Shown: positions 43,243-52,357 of the stretch, in pieces | How positions within the stretch are numbered: position 1 is the stretch's first letter | Layout: each line of letters starts with the position of its first letter | Source: Bacillota bacterium | GTDB lineage: Bacteria; Bacillota; Clostridia; Christensenellales; Christensenellaceae | Direction: 5' to 3' | DNA length: 64,000 bases | Assembly (NCBI GenBank): GCA_023393165.1 | Contig: JAEWMJ010000038.1 | Location: 1 to 64,000 of the forward strand | The notes under the pieces: generated by a model | The model's database searches: none | What the model saw: the letters and a program-made list of their open reading frames with translations, nothing else | Told to the model about the DNA's origin: nothing | Made by a program: the position numbers and the translations under genes

Positions 43243-45291
43243 ATGCCTGAACTACTGGCGCCGGCGGGGGGCATGGAGCAACTGCGCGCGGCGGTGCAAA
43301 ACGGCGCTGACGCCGTATACATCGGCGGCAAAGCCTTCAACGCAAGGGCGTTTGCAAATAATTTTGACCGGGATGAAACCGCGCGGGCGGCGGACTACTG
43401 CCATCTGCGGGGCGCGCTGCTTTATGTCACGCTTAACATCATGATGCTGGAAGGCGAGCTGGAGCAGGGCGTGGAAACGGCGAGGCAGGCATACCTTTCA
43501 GGCGCGGATGCCTTGATCGTGGCGGACATGGGCCTGGCGGACGCTATAAAAAGGTGCGTGCCCGATATCCCGCTGCATGCCAGTACACAAATGTGCGTGC
43601 ACAACGCTGAAGGCGCGCGTATCACGGCCGGTTTGGGATTCAAGCGGGCGGTGCTTGCGCGCGAACTGAGTCTTGCGGATATCCGGGCGGTCAACAGCGG
43701 AGCGGATATCGAAACTGAAGTATTTGTACACGGCGCGCTGTGTTCGGGCGTATCGGGGCTGTGCCTGCTTTCTTCGTTTATCGGGGAGAGGAGCGGAAAC
43801 CGCGGAAAATGCGCTCAGCCATGCAGGCTGGAGTATGAAATAAACGGAAAAAATGCATATTATTTGAGTATGGCCGACTTATGCGCGGCAGGATATATAC
43901 GCGATCTTGTCCACAACGGCGTATCCAGCTTCAAGATCGAAGGCAGGATGAAGAACAGCCTGTATGTGGGCGGCGTCGTACGTGAGTACCGCAGGATCAT
44001 TGACGCCGCGCTTGAAGGAAAAGACGTGCCGGACGGATGCCTGGAAAACCTCCTTGGATATTACAACCGCACGTTCACCAGCGCGTATCTTGGCGGTGGG
44101 ACGGATGTAACGGCGATCGACAAACCGGGAAACCGGAACGTAGACAAGGAACGTCCGGAAGGATACGGAGAAGAGGCAAAGGAAAAAGCATGCCATGAAT
44201 TTACGGCGGCGGTCGAGCTTGCGCAGGGAAAGCCGCCGGTTCTGGAACTAAAATGCGGAAAGTACAGTGTAAAAGTCACCGGCGAAGGAGCGCTTGCCGA
44301 AGCAGAAAAGCCGTTGGATAAGGATATCGTTGTCCGGTCGGTCAATAAAACCGGCGGTACGCCGTTTGCGGCTCGTGATACGAGGGTCAGCATTACGGGC
44401 AACCCGTACATCAGCGTCTCGGCATTAAACAGCTTGCGGAAGCAAGCAATTGAATCTATGGAAAACGCGATGTTAAAAAGATATCGTAACAGGGAGAGTT
44501 TCCCATGTGAAACAGACGAAGAAGAAGCATATCCGCACCAACTGAAAGACGTGTTTGTGCAGACCGGCTTGGCGGACACTGCAATCAGGAGCCTGCGGCA
44601 GGGCGCGGGCAGGGTATACTATGCGCCCGCGGTTTACGACGAAAAAAACCTGAATCAGGCCGAACGCATAGAAGGTGAAACCGGCGTCAAGCCGTTTATC
44701 GTATTGCCGCCGTTCCTGCGGTCAGGGGATATGCGGCTTATCGGCAGCCTGCTGCGAAAAGCACGCGGCTTTTTTGGCGGAGCGCTCGCCGGTAATTTTT
44801 CGCAGATAGAGATATTGAAACACTATTTTGAAGAAACGGTCGCGGATTATACCTGCAACATCGCAAACAGGCGGACGATGCGGGTATACCGGGAAATGGG
44901 CTTTACAGGCGCGGCTTTAAGCGCCGAAATGAATAAAAAGGAAATAAACGGCTTAAAAGGGTGCCTGCCAACGGAAATCGTTGCATACGGGTATTTGCCA
45001 CTGATGTGGCTTGCACATCCCCTTCCGGCGGACAGGATGAGTGACAGGCGTGGATACCGGTACCACATACAGACAATTAAGGCGCACAGCGAAATATATG
45101 CCGTGCTCAATCCCGTGTTGCTGGCTATTCGTGAGACGGGGGGGATCAGGTACGGCGCGGACGCGGTAAGGCTGATCCTGGACGCCGAACAGGACGTTTT
45201 GCCCGTTTATCTGGAGGCAATCCGGGAACAGCGGGATGCGGAATTTATCCTTGAAAACACCACACAGGGACACTTGAAAAGGGGAGTATGA
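43243..45291 (+). CDS. U32 family peptidase
   Basis: 682 residues. The N-terminal TIM-like U32 domain (about 1-260) has ELLAPAGGMEQLRAAVQNGADAVYIGG, the VFVHGALCSGVSGLC signature region and GNRGKCAQPCR with Cys residues conserved in the family, and SSFKIEGRMK. A C-terminal DUF3656-like region follows. Relatives include collagenase-like proteases and the 23S rRNA hydroxylase RlhA, so the activity may be RNA modification rather than proteolysis. AGGAG lies 8 nt before ATG. mutS2 starts 1 nt after its stop, so the two are co-transcribed. Confidence 0.93.
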   Translation: MPELLAPAGGMEQLRAAVQNGADAVYIGGKAFNARAFANNFDRDETARAADYCHLRGALLYVTLNIMMLEGELEQGVETARQAYLSGADALIVADMGLADAIKRCVPDIPLHASTQMCVHNAEGARITAGLGFKRAVLARELSLADIRAVNSGADIETEVFVHGALCSGVSGLCLLSSFIGERSGNRGKCAQPCRLEYEINGKNAYYLSMADLCAAGYIRDLVHNGVSSFKIEGRMKNSLYVGGVVREYRRIIDAALEGKDVPDGCLENLLGYYNRTFTSAYLGGGTDVTAIDKPGNRNVDKERPEGYGEEAKEKACHEFTAAVELAQGKPPVLELKCGKYSVKVTGEGALAEAEKPLDKDIVVRSVNKTGGTPFAARDTRVSITGNPYISVSALNSLRKQAIESMENAMLKRYRNRESFPCETDEEEAYPHQLKDVFVQTGLADTAIRSLRQGAGRVYYAPAVYDEKNLNQAERIEGETGVKPFIVLPPFLRSGDMRLIGSLLRKARGFFGGALAGNFSQIEILKHYFEETVADYTCNIANRRTMRVYREMGFTGAALSAEMNKKEINGLKGCLPTEIVAYGYLPLMWLAHPLPADRMSDRRGYRYHIQTIKAHSEIYAVLNPVLLAIRETGGIRYGADAVRLILDAEQDVLPVYLEAIREQRDAEFILENTTQGHLKRGV

Positions 45292-45292
45292 T

Positions 45293-47650
45293 TTGATCAG
45301 CAAAAAAACTGCCAGAATACTGGAATATGACGCAATACTGCGAATGCTTGGCGAAAAAACCGTATCTGACGCCGGACGGGCTCAGGCCGAATCTCTGATG
45401 CCGTCGGCCGATCCCGAAGAAGTAAAGCGGCTGATGGAGGAAACAAAAGAAGCAGAGACGCTTTTGTTACGGCAGACGGCGTATCCCGTAAATTCATTTG
45501 ACAGTCCCGCCGGCGAACTGAAAAGGCTGGCTACAGGCGCAAGCTTAAACTGTCTTGAGCTGATACGGGTAAATTCGGTATTCAAGGCGGCGAAAAAAAC
45601 CAAAAAAACGATTGCCGGGGAATCGGATGAACCCCGTCTTTCGGGCATGGCGCAAAAACTTTTTTATGAAGAGAAGGTCATGCGCGAGATAGAAGAATGC
45701 ATCTTAGGGGAAAATGAACTGGCGGATACCGCGTCGGACGAACTGTTTCAGACCCGCCGGAAGATCCGGCGCGAAAATGACTTTATCCGTGAAAAACTCC
45801 AGTCGATAATCAAAAGCACGGATCTGTCAAAACAGCTTCAGGATTCAATTATAACCCAGCGGAACGGCCGGTATGTCGTTCCGGTAAAGGCGGAGTATAA
45901 AGGCGCGCTTCCCGGCATCGTGCACGCCCAGAGCGCAAGCGGCGCAACATTATTTGTGGAACCCATGAGCGTGGTGGAAGCGAACAACCGGATCAGCGGT
46001 CTTATGTCAGAGGAGCAGGAGGAGATTGCAAGGATACTGGCGAGGCTCTCGGACGGCCTGCGGCCATATATTCCGGATATCGAAGCGGATATCACCCTGC
46101 TTGCTTACCTGGACCTGGTTTTTGCAAAAGCGGCGCTGGCGCTGGATATGAAAGCTGTTCCGGTGGAATTCAGCCGGGATTACAGCATATCGATCCATGA
46201 AGGCAGGCATCCCCTGATACCCAAAGACCGGGTGATTCCTCTGACGCTGGAAATGGGTGAGGACATCCGCTCGCTGATAATCACCGGGCCGAATACGGGC
46301 GGCAAGACCGTTACTTTGAAAATGGTAGGGCTTTTTGCGGCGATGGGGCAATCCGGCATGTTTCTGCCCGCGCGGTTTGGAGTCCGTATGCCCGTATACG
46401 ACGGCGCTTTTGCGGATATAGGAGACGAGCAGAGCATAGAGCAGTCCCTGTCCACCTTTTCTTCCCATATGAAAAACATTATTTATATACTCCGGCATGC
46501 GGGAAAGAAATCCCTGGCGCTGCTGGATGAGATCGGCGCGGGTACCGAACCGCAGGAAGGCGTCGCCATTGCCATGGCGGTATTATCCGAACTTGCGGGA
46601 CAGGGCGCGACCGTTCTGGCTACCACGCATTACAGCGAACTCAAGGCGTTTGCCATGCGCACACCGGGTTTTGAAAATGCCAGTATGGAATTTGACCCTG
46701 TTGCGCTCAAGCCAACGTTCAGGCTGCTGATCGGCGTGGCGGGGCAGAGCAACGCAATGCTCATCGCAAAGCGGCTTGGCCTGCCCGGCACTGTGCTGAA
46801 AGCCGCTTCGGAGTTTGTTTCCAGCGAGCATACCGCGTTCAACGAGCTGCTTGCCGGTGCGGAAGGCACCCGCCTGAAAGCGCAGCGCGAGCTGGAAAAA
46901 GCCCAAAAGCTGATTGAAGAAGCAAACCGGATCAAAAATGAAGCACTGGAGCATGAACGCGCTCAGGAGGAAAAGTATAAAAAAATACTGGAAGACGCGC
47001 GCAAAAAGGCGTTTGAGATCGTAACGGACGCCAGGGACGAATCGGAGGAAATGATAAACGCAGCCAAAAAGCTTAAACATCAGGACGAATCCACCCGTAC
47101 AAAGGAAACGCAGAAGATCAGGCATACGCTTAATGCCCGCAGGGAGGTTCTGGCTTCGTCCATCAACAAATCCAAAAGAAAAGGCGGGCATCTGGATCCG
47201 AAAGCCATCCGTCTGGGGGACAGCGTACACATCGTAAGTATGGACGCGGATGGCACGGTGATCGGCCTTCCAAACGCCAAAGGGCAGGTTCAGGTACAGG
47301 CCGGTATAATGAAGATAGATATCCATATATCCGATCTGGAAGCTCCGGTTAAGAGCGCGGGGAAAAAGTATGAACGGACGTCCAGCGTATCCCTGGCGCA
47401 GCGCAGCGTCGGCTTGTCCATCGACCTGCACGGCCAGGCGGTGGACGATGCGGAAATACTGCTGGATAAATACCTGGACGACGCATTTTTATCGGGACTG
47501 ACCGAAGTATCGGTGATACACGGAAGGGGTACGGGCGTATTGAAAAACGGCGTGCGCGCTTACCTGAGAAACCACCCGCATGTGAAAAGCTTCAGAAGCG
47601 GCCAGTACGGCGAAGGGGGAGACGGCGTCACTGTGGTAACGCTGAAATAG
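45293..47650 (+). CDS. mutS2: MutS2 (RqcU) ATPase with Smr domain
   Basis: 785 residues, starting at TTG 45293 (GGGGAG upstream). Core/lever helices (about 1-310), ABC-type ATPase with Walker A TGPNTGGKTVTLK and Walker B SLALLDEIGAGTEP, a long charged coiled coil (about 515-610; RELEKAQKLIEEANRIKNEA), a KOW-like segment, and the C-terminal Smr nuclease-like domain (SIDLHGQAVDDAE, VIHGRGTGVLKNGV). In Firmicutes MutS2 suppresses recombination or splits collided ribosomes. Confidence 0.96.
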   Translation: MISKKTARILEYDAILRMLGEKTVSDAGRAQAESLMPSADPEEVKRLMEETKEAETLLLRQTAYPVNSFDSPAGELKRLATGASLNCLELIRVNSVFKAAKKTKKTIAGESDEPRLSGMAQKLFYEEKVMREIEECILGENELADTASDELFQTRRKIRRENDFIREKLQSIIKSTDLSKQLQDSIITQRNGRYVVPVKAEYKGALPGIVHAQSASGATLFVEPMSVVEANNRISGLMSEEQEEIARILARLSDGLRPYIPDIEADITLLAYLDLVFAKAALALDMKAVPVEFSRDYSISIHEGRHPLIPKDRVIPLTLEMGEDIRSLIITGPNTGGKTVTLKMVGLFAAMGQSGMFLPARFGVRMPVYDGAFADIGDEQSIEQSLSTFSSHMKNIIYILRHAGKKSLALLDEIGAGTEPQEGVAIAMAVLSELAGQGATVLATTHYSELKAFAMRTPGFENASMEFDPVALKPTFRLLIGVAGQSNAMLIAKRLGLPGTVLKAASEFVSSEHTAFNELLAGAEGTRLKAQRELEKAQKLIEEANRIKNEALEHERAQEEKYKKILEDARKKAFEIVTDARDESEEMINAAKKLKHQDESTRTKETQKIRHTLNARREVLASSINKSKRKGGHLDPKAIRLGDSVHIVSMDADGTVIGLPNAKGQVQVQAGIMKIDIHISDLEAPVKSAGKKYERTSSVSLAQRSVGLSIDLHGQAVDDAEILLDKYLDDAFLSGLTEVSVIHGRGTGVLKNGVRAYLRNHPHVKSFRSGQYGEGGDGVTVVTLK

Positions 47651-47694
47651 ACTAGGATTTTAACTTACACGACGTGCGAATCCATAGCGAAGTG

Positions 47695-47712
47695 TTTCTT
47701 TTTTAAAAGAAA
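47695..47712. repeat. AT-rich palindrome, degenerate copy c
   Basis: TTTCTTTT and AAAAGAAA around TT. Only the inner 8 bp of each arm pair. It lies between mutS2 and the DUF523 gene. Confidence 0.6.
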
Positions 47713-47740
47713 GGGCGGAAAACCTTATAGGAGAAAAGAT

Positions 47741-48175
47741 ATGATAATCATTAGCTCATGCCTGGCCGGGGTACCCTGCAGGTACGACGGCAAAGCCACG
47801 CCGGACGCGGAGTGCATGAAACTTGTGGAAAAAGGGCAGGCAAAAACGGCCTGCCCGGAACTGATGGGAGGCCTGGTTACTCCCCGTGAACCCTGTGAGA
47901 TCGTAGGCGGGGACGGTTACGACGTACTTGAAGGACGCGCCCGCATAATAAATAAAAAAGGCGTGGATGTTACGGAGGGATTTGTTGCAGGCGCAAAAAA
48001 GTTTTTAGATTTTTTACAAATCGAAGGCGCAGATATGGTATATTTAAAGGCAAAGAGCCCTTCCTGCGGAGTTGGCGTTATCTACGACGGGACTTTCAGC
48101 GGAAAATTGAAAGCGGGAGACGGCGTGCTGGCAGCGCTTTTAAAAATGAACGGTATAAAGTTACTCGCCAGATAA
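47741..48175 (+). CDS. DUF523 family protein
   Basis: 144 residues, usual for the family. Conserved motifs SCLAGVPCRYDG, CPELMGGLVTPR, GADMVYLKAKSPSCG and DGTFSGKLKAGDGV are visible; the clustered Cys residues suggest metal or cluster binding. The function is unknown. AGGAGA precedes ATG. The two-component system begins 25 bp downstream, perhaps on the same transcript. Confidence 0.88.
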   Translation: MIIISSCLAGVPCRYDGKATPDAECMKLVEKGQAKTACPELMGGLVTPREPCEIVGGDGYDVLEGRARIINKKGVDVTEGFVAGAKKFLDFLQIEGADMVYLKAKSPSCGVGVIYDGTFSGKLKAGDGVLAALLKMNGIKLLAR

Positions 48176-48199
48176 AATTTTTCCTAAGGAGAATCGGAT

Positions 48200-48880
48200 A
48201 TGGAAAAGCAAAACATACTGCTTGCTGACGACGATAAAAATATACGGGATATGGTCAGGCTTTATTTACAGAACGAAGGATACAACGTAACGGACGCCAA
48301 AAACGGTGCGGAGTGCGTGGAAGAATTCGGCCGGAAAAACTATGATCTGATACTGATGGATATCATGATGCCGGCAATGGACGGCATTCAGGCGGTCAAG
48401 GAAATCAGGAGGCAGAGCAATGTGCCTGTCATCATGCTGACCGCAAAAGGAGACACGTTCGACAAGGTACTGGCTCTTGAGATCGGCGCTGACGACTATG
48501 TGGTGAAGCCATTTGACCCCAAGGAACTTATGGCGCGCATCAAGGCCGTTATCCGGCGCACGAATTCTGCTCCTGAAGAAAAGAAGACGGTCGAATACGA
48601 AAACCTACTCATCGATATGGACGATTACAAGGTCATTTACAACGGCGAAACCCTGAAGCTGCCTCCCAAGGAAATGGAACTGCTTTATTACCTTGCCATG
48701 CGGCCCAACAAGGTGTTTACCCGCGAACAGCTTCTGGAACAGGTCTGGGATTTTGATTATTTCGGAGATTCCCGCACAGTGGACGTACATATCAAACGCT
48801 TGCGTGAAAAACTGCCTGAAGGACCCAACTGGCAGATCAAAACCGTATGGGGAGTCGGATATAAATTCGAGGTAAAATAA
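48200..48880 (+). CDS. OmpR/PhoB family response regulator
   Basis: 226 residues. The receiver domain (about 1-120) has ADDDKN acidic pocket, the phospho-acceptor Asp in LILMDIMMPAMDG, Thr in VIMLTAKG and Lys in YVVKPFDP. The winged-helix DNA-binding domain (about 135-225) has LKLPPKEMELLYYLA and DSRTVDVHIKRLREKL. It is coupled by TAATG overlap to the sensor kinase gene. The HtrA protease gene downstream is a likely target (see the direct repeats at 50323). Confidence 0.95.
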   Translation: MEKQNILLADDDKNIRDMVRLYLQNEGYNVTDAKNGAECVEEFGRKNYDLILMDIMMPAMDGIQAVKEIRRQSNVPVIMLTAKGDTFDKVLALEIGADDYVVKPFDPKELMARIKAVIRRTNSAPEEKKTVEYENLLIDMDDYKVIYNGETLKLPPKEMELLYYLAMRPNKVFTREQLLEQVWDFDYFGDSRTVDVHIKRLREKLPEGPNWQIKTVWGVGYKFEVK

Positions 48881-50301
48881 TGGGAAAAACGGTTTTTTCC
48901 AAACTAATGATCATCTTCATTGTCATCATACTGATTTCGACCGTTGTATCCGCGCTGCTCATTTCACAATATTTCAGCAATACATTTGTCGATCGCGCGA
49001 GAGAGGAAATGGTCAACGTAGCAAAAGACGTCAGTACGGACGCGGCATATAATTACTACAATATCCTTTCAACCGACGATTTTATGAATATTGTAAGGCA
49101 AAAGGCGATGAACAATGGGGATGTCATATGGGTTGTGGACCAAAATACCAATATCTGGGTCACGTATAACCCCTTTGGAGAAACCAAAATCACCCGCGAA
49201 GAGATTCTGAAATATTACTTTGACATGCTGGACGATATCAACCATGGGAATATCACCGCAAAAACAAACGAAAGCGACAGTTTTTTCAACGCGCCGGTGA
49301 TCACGGTGGGAATGCCCGTCATTATTCAGGGCAATATTGTGGGAGCGGTATTTGTGCATAAACTGCTCAGCGATTTAAAACCTGCAATGATGGACATGTA
49401 CCGGCAGATCATATTTGCAGCGCTGATAGCATTCGCCGTTGCGGTTATACTGATATATTTTTTGGCGAAAAGTATATTAAAACCGCTGAAAAAAGTAACA
49501 AAGGCGACAAAACAGCTGGCCCACGGTAATTTTGACGTGCGGATTTCGATCAATTCCAGGGACGAGATAGGAGAGTTGTCGGACACATTCAACTCGGTCG
49601 CGGAAGACCTTGGAAAATACGAAAATACAAGGCGGAGTTTTGTTGCCAACGTATCACATGAACTTCGTTCCCCCTTAACTTCCATGCAGGGATTGGTGCA
49701 GGGCATACTGGACGGCACGATACAAAAAGACCAGCAGGAGAATTATCTTACTGTGGTTCTGGATGAAACAAAAAGGCTGAATTACCTGATCAACGATCTT
49801 TTAGACCTCTCCCAGATCGAATCCGGAAAACTTGCGTACGAGTTTAAAAACATAGACATCAACGAACTGATACGCCGATGCCTGATTACGTTTGAAAGCA
49901 AAATCTCGGCTAAGAACATAGAGGTTGAGGTGGATATAAAGGATGAAAAGCAATATGTATCCGCCGACGAAAACAGGATCAAACAGGTTATGACAAACCT
50001 TATTGACAATGCGGTCAAGTTTACGCCCGAAGGGGGAACGATAAAGATATTTACCAAAGAATCCCCCGCCAGTATATTTGTAAACGTAAACAATTCCGGC
50101 GGCGTTATTGAGCCTGAAGATCTGCCTTATGTGTTCGAACGGTTTTACAAGGCCGATAAATCGCGTACCCGTACCCAGGAGGGCACGGGACTTGGCCTTT
50201 CCATCGTGAAAAAGATACTGGCCGGACACGGACAGAATATATGGGTAAAATCAACTGCCCAGGACGGAACGACATTTACATTTACCTTAAAAAAAGTATA
50301 A
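48880..50301 (+). CDS. Sensor histidine kinase
   Basis: 473 residues. Membrane helix 1 (about 8-30), an extracytoplasmic sensing domain (about 31-168), membrane helix 2 (about 170-195), HAMP (KPLKKVTKATKQLAHGNFDV), HisKA with the phospho-acceptor His in FVANVSHELRSPLTSM, and HATPase (N box NLIDNAVKFTPEGG; G2 box EGTGLGLSIVKK). It presumably phosphorylates the regulator encoded just upstream. The placement before htrA is like CssS of B. subtilis, which senses misfolded secreted protein; the signal here is inferred. Confidence 0.95.
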   Translation: MGKTVFSKLMIIFIVIILISTVVSALLISQYFSNTFVDRAREEMVNVAKDVSTDAAYNYYNILSTDDFMNIVRQKAMNNGDVIWVVDQNTNIWVTYNPFGETKITREEILKYYFDMLDDINHGNITAKTNESDSFFNAPVITVGMPVIIQGNIVGAVFVHKLLSDLKPAMMDMYRQIIFAALIAFAVAVILIYFLAKSILKPLKKVTKATKQLAHGNFDVRISINSRDEIGELSDTFNSVAEDLGKYENTRRSFVANVSHELRSPLTSMQGLVQGILDGTIQKDQQENYLTVVLDETKRLNYLINDLLDLSQIESGKLAYEFKNIDINELIRRCLITFESKISAKNIEVEVDIKDEKQYVSADENRIKQVMTNLIDNAVKFTPEGGTIKIFTKESPASIFVNVNNSGGVIEPEDLPYVFERFYKADKSRTRTQEGTGLGLSIVKKILAGHGQNIWVKSTAQDGTTFTFTLKKV

Positions 50302-50322
50302 AGCTTGGTTATTTTAATACAT

Positions 50323-50366
50323 TGTTTATAAACTGTTCATATATTATTTATACAATGTGTTTATAA
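50323..50366. promoter_or_regulatory. Direct repeats before htrA, candidate response-regulator site
   Basis: TGTTTATAA (50323), TGTTCATAT (50334), TATTTATAC (50345) and TGTTTATAA (50358) are spaced 11, 11 and 13 bp. Direct repeats at about 11 bp are typical of OmpR/PhoB regulators. The last copy overlaps a TATAAT -10 (50362-50367). Confidence 0.5.
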
Positions 50367-50401
50367 TAAAAATCAGTAAAACCAGTAAAGGAGTGTTTCA
50401 A

Positions 50402-51865
50402 ATGTTCCCAGAAGATGAATTGAACGGTTCAAATAGATCTGATCAAAACAGTCCTGCGGAAAACCGGGAATTGCCTCCCGTACAGCCGAGATACGAGGAT
50501 GATATCAAGCGGGAGACTAATTATAATTCCGAATATGACGACAGTTATAATTACGCTGATTCAAAAAGAACTAAAAAAGTTAAGAAAGAAAAAGGGCAAA
50601 GAAGCATGGCCGGGATCATGGCGGCGCTTTGCGTAGCATCCGCCGTAGGCGGGTCGCTCCTAACAGGCTATGTGGTGATGCCTGCGGTCGCGGGCGGCTA
50701 CAGCCTGGCTGCAAAAAGTACGCCGTCAGCGTCGCCGACGGTTGTTTCCAGCGCGGTTCCGGACCAGTCCGAAGAGATCGGAGGCGCCGCTCCCGTTATT
50801 TCGGATAAAAGCAACCCGGTGCCCGAGATCGCCCAAAAGGTGACTCCTAGCGTGGTTGGCGTAACAACATACAACAAACAGTTTGTGCCCGGAGAGGCGG
50901 CGCAGACGCAGGATATCGGTTATGGTTCGGGATTTGTTATTTCCAGCGACGGTTATATCGTTACCAACAGCCATGTTGTTGAAGAAGGAGATTACGTAAA
51001 GGTCGCACTGCACGACGGAACGGAATACGACGCGACTGTAAAGGGCAGGGACTACGATTCAGACGTTGCGGTGCTGAAGATCGAAGCCACCGGCCTGACA
51101 CCCGTTGCCATCGGAAACAGCGATAACCTGAAGGTCGGCGAAATGGCGATTGCGATCGGGAATCCATTGGGAGAAGAACTGGCGGGCACCGTTACTGTGG
51201 GATATATCAGTTCACTCAACAGGCAGATCCAGTCCGGAAACCGTACGTATAACGTACTGCAGACGGATGCGGCAATCAACCCGGGCAACAGCGGCGGTCC
51301 CCTGCTGAATGTGAACGGAGAAGTGATCGGCGTAAACACTTTGAAATCAATGTTTGCAGGCGTGGACCAGTACGGCGAGACAATAGCCTCCGAGGGAATC
51401 GGCTTTGCAATGCCAGTCAATTATGTAATAGATATCGCGCAGAAACTGATCCAAAACGGCAGCATCGAAAAGCCGGGCGTCGGGATCTCATATTACATGA
51501 TGACGGACGAAGACGCCGCCAACTGGGGCGTTCCCAAGGGAGCTCTCGTTGCGGCTGTAACTGAAAACGGTCCCGCGTTTAAAGCAGGCGTTAAGCAGAA
51601 TGATATCATTACAGCGGTAGACGGCGTCGCGATCGATCAAATAGAAAATCTTGCGGATACCATAAAAGGAAAAGGTGTGGATACGACGGTTACCGTTACG
51701 GTATGGCGCAACGGCAAATCGATGGATATCCCGATCGTAACGGAAGATATCAATAAGCTGAATAATGATAATACGACTTCGGAATCCGATTCGAATTCCA
51801 ATGACGGGAACCCGTTTAGCCAGAATCCGGATTCGGAAGGCGGGCTGTTTCCCTTCGAGAGATAA
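50402..51865 (+). CDS. htrA: HtrA/DegP-type membrane-anchored serine protease
   Basis: 487 residues from ATG 50402 (AAAGGAG 8 nt upstream). A charged cytoplasmic N-terminus (1-75) is followed by one membrane helix (about 78-100) and a Ser/Ala linker. The trypsin-like domain has the full triad: His in VTNSHVVEEGD, Asp in YDSDVAVLKIE and Ser in NPGNSGGPLLN. One PDZ domain (about 360-445; GALVAAVTENGPAFKAGVKQ) and an Asn/Ser-rich tail complete it. It degrades or refolds misfolded proteins outside the membrane. The adjacent two-component genes suggest stress-induced expression. Confidence 0.95.
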   Translation: MFPEDELNGSNRSDQNSPAENRELPPVQPRYEDDIKRETNYNSEYDDSYNYADSKRTKKVKKEKGQRSMAGIMAALCVASAVGGSLLTGYVVMPAVAGGYSLAAKSTPSASPTVVSSAVPDQSEEIGGAAPVISDKSNPVPEIAQKVTPSVVGVTTYNKQFVPGEAAQTQDIGYGSGFVISSDGYIVTNSHVVEEGDYVKVALHDGTEYDATVKGRDYDSDVAVLKIEATGLTPVAIGNSDNLKVGEMAIAIGNPLGEELAGTVTVGYISSLNRQIQSGNRTYNVLQTDAAINPGNSGGPLLNVNGEVIGVNTLKSMFAGVDQYGETIASEGIGFAMPVNYVIDIAQKLIQNGSIEKPGVGISYYMMTDEDAANWGVPKGALVAAVTENGPAFKAGVKQNDIITAVDGVAIDQIENLADTIKGKGVDTTVTVTVWRNGKSMDIPIVTEDINKLNNDNTTSESDSNSNDGNPFSQNPDSEGGLFPFER

Positions 51866-51917
51866 GGAATGAAGCTTAAAAATAATTAAGCTAGCTGATT
51901 CATATAAATTTCCGGAC

Positions 51918-51947
51918 AAAAAGGGGCGTGTAAAATCGCCCCTTTTT
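51918..51947 (+). terminator. Terminator of htrA
   Basis: AAAAAGGGGCG and CGCCCCTTTTT form an 11-bp stem with an 8-nt loop ending in T residues. Confidence 0.88.
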
Positions 51948-51950
51948 GCT

Positions 51951-52160
51951 GGCGTTCAGGCCGCTGAGAAACGCCAACTAGTGCGTTATTCTTCCGCTTG
52001 CTCCTCAACGTAGGCTTACTACGCTTGCGTCGCAGTGCTCAGAATGCCTTGTATTTGGGCTTTTCGGCAGCCCTCACGGATATTTGATTAAAAACGCTTA
52101 TAACCTTAAACTACTGTGTTATTCTTCAGCCTCCCGGCACTTCACTGCGGATTCATACTG
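51951..52160. repeat. Cluster of degenerate dispersed repeats
   Basis: GGCGTT/AACGCC hairpin (51951-51975); a repeat unit at 51976-52003 that recurs at 52109-52132 (most bases matching) and at 17654-17681; and an inverted pair CAACGTAG/CTACG (52006-52023) inside the first unit. No coding frame is supported in the 492-bp gap between htrA and the desulfurase gene. Confidence 0.45.
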
Positions 52161-52173
52161 TTAAGAAAATCAA

Positions 52174-52244
52174 TGTAGGGTGCGATGCCCACATCGCACC
52201 GCCAAAATAGGAACTTCGGAGCGATGTAGGCATCGCTCCCTACA
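52174..52244. mobile_element. 71-bp MITE-like element
   Basis: Terminal inverted repeats of 14 bp with one mismatch: TGTAGGGTGCGATG (52174-52187) and CATCGCTCCCTACA (52231-52244). Each end is itself a hairpin: GGTGCGATG/CATCGCACC (52179-52200) and GGAGCGATG/CATCGCTCC (52218-52239). No clear target-site duplication. Related to the palindrome at 21935-21961. Confidence 0.6.
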
Positions 52245-52357
52245 AAACATCAATATTTTGATTATCGCATGCAAAAGTCTTTTGCTATCGATCCTTTTTA
52301 TGTGCAAAAATATATGAATTGTGGTAAAATAATACCGTTTTAGAAAAGGAGACCCTT

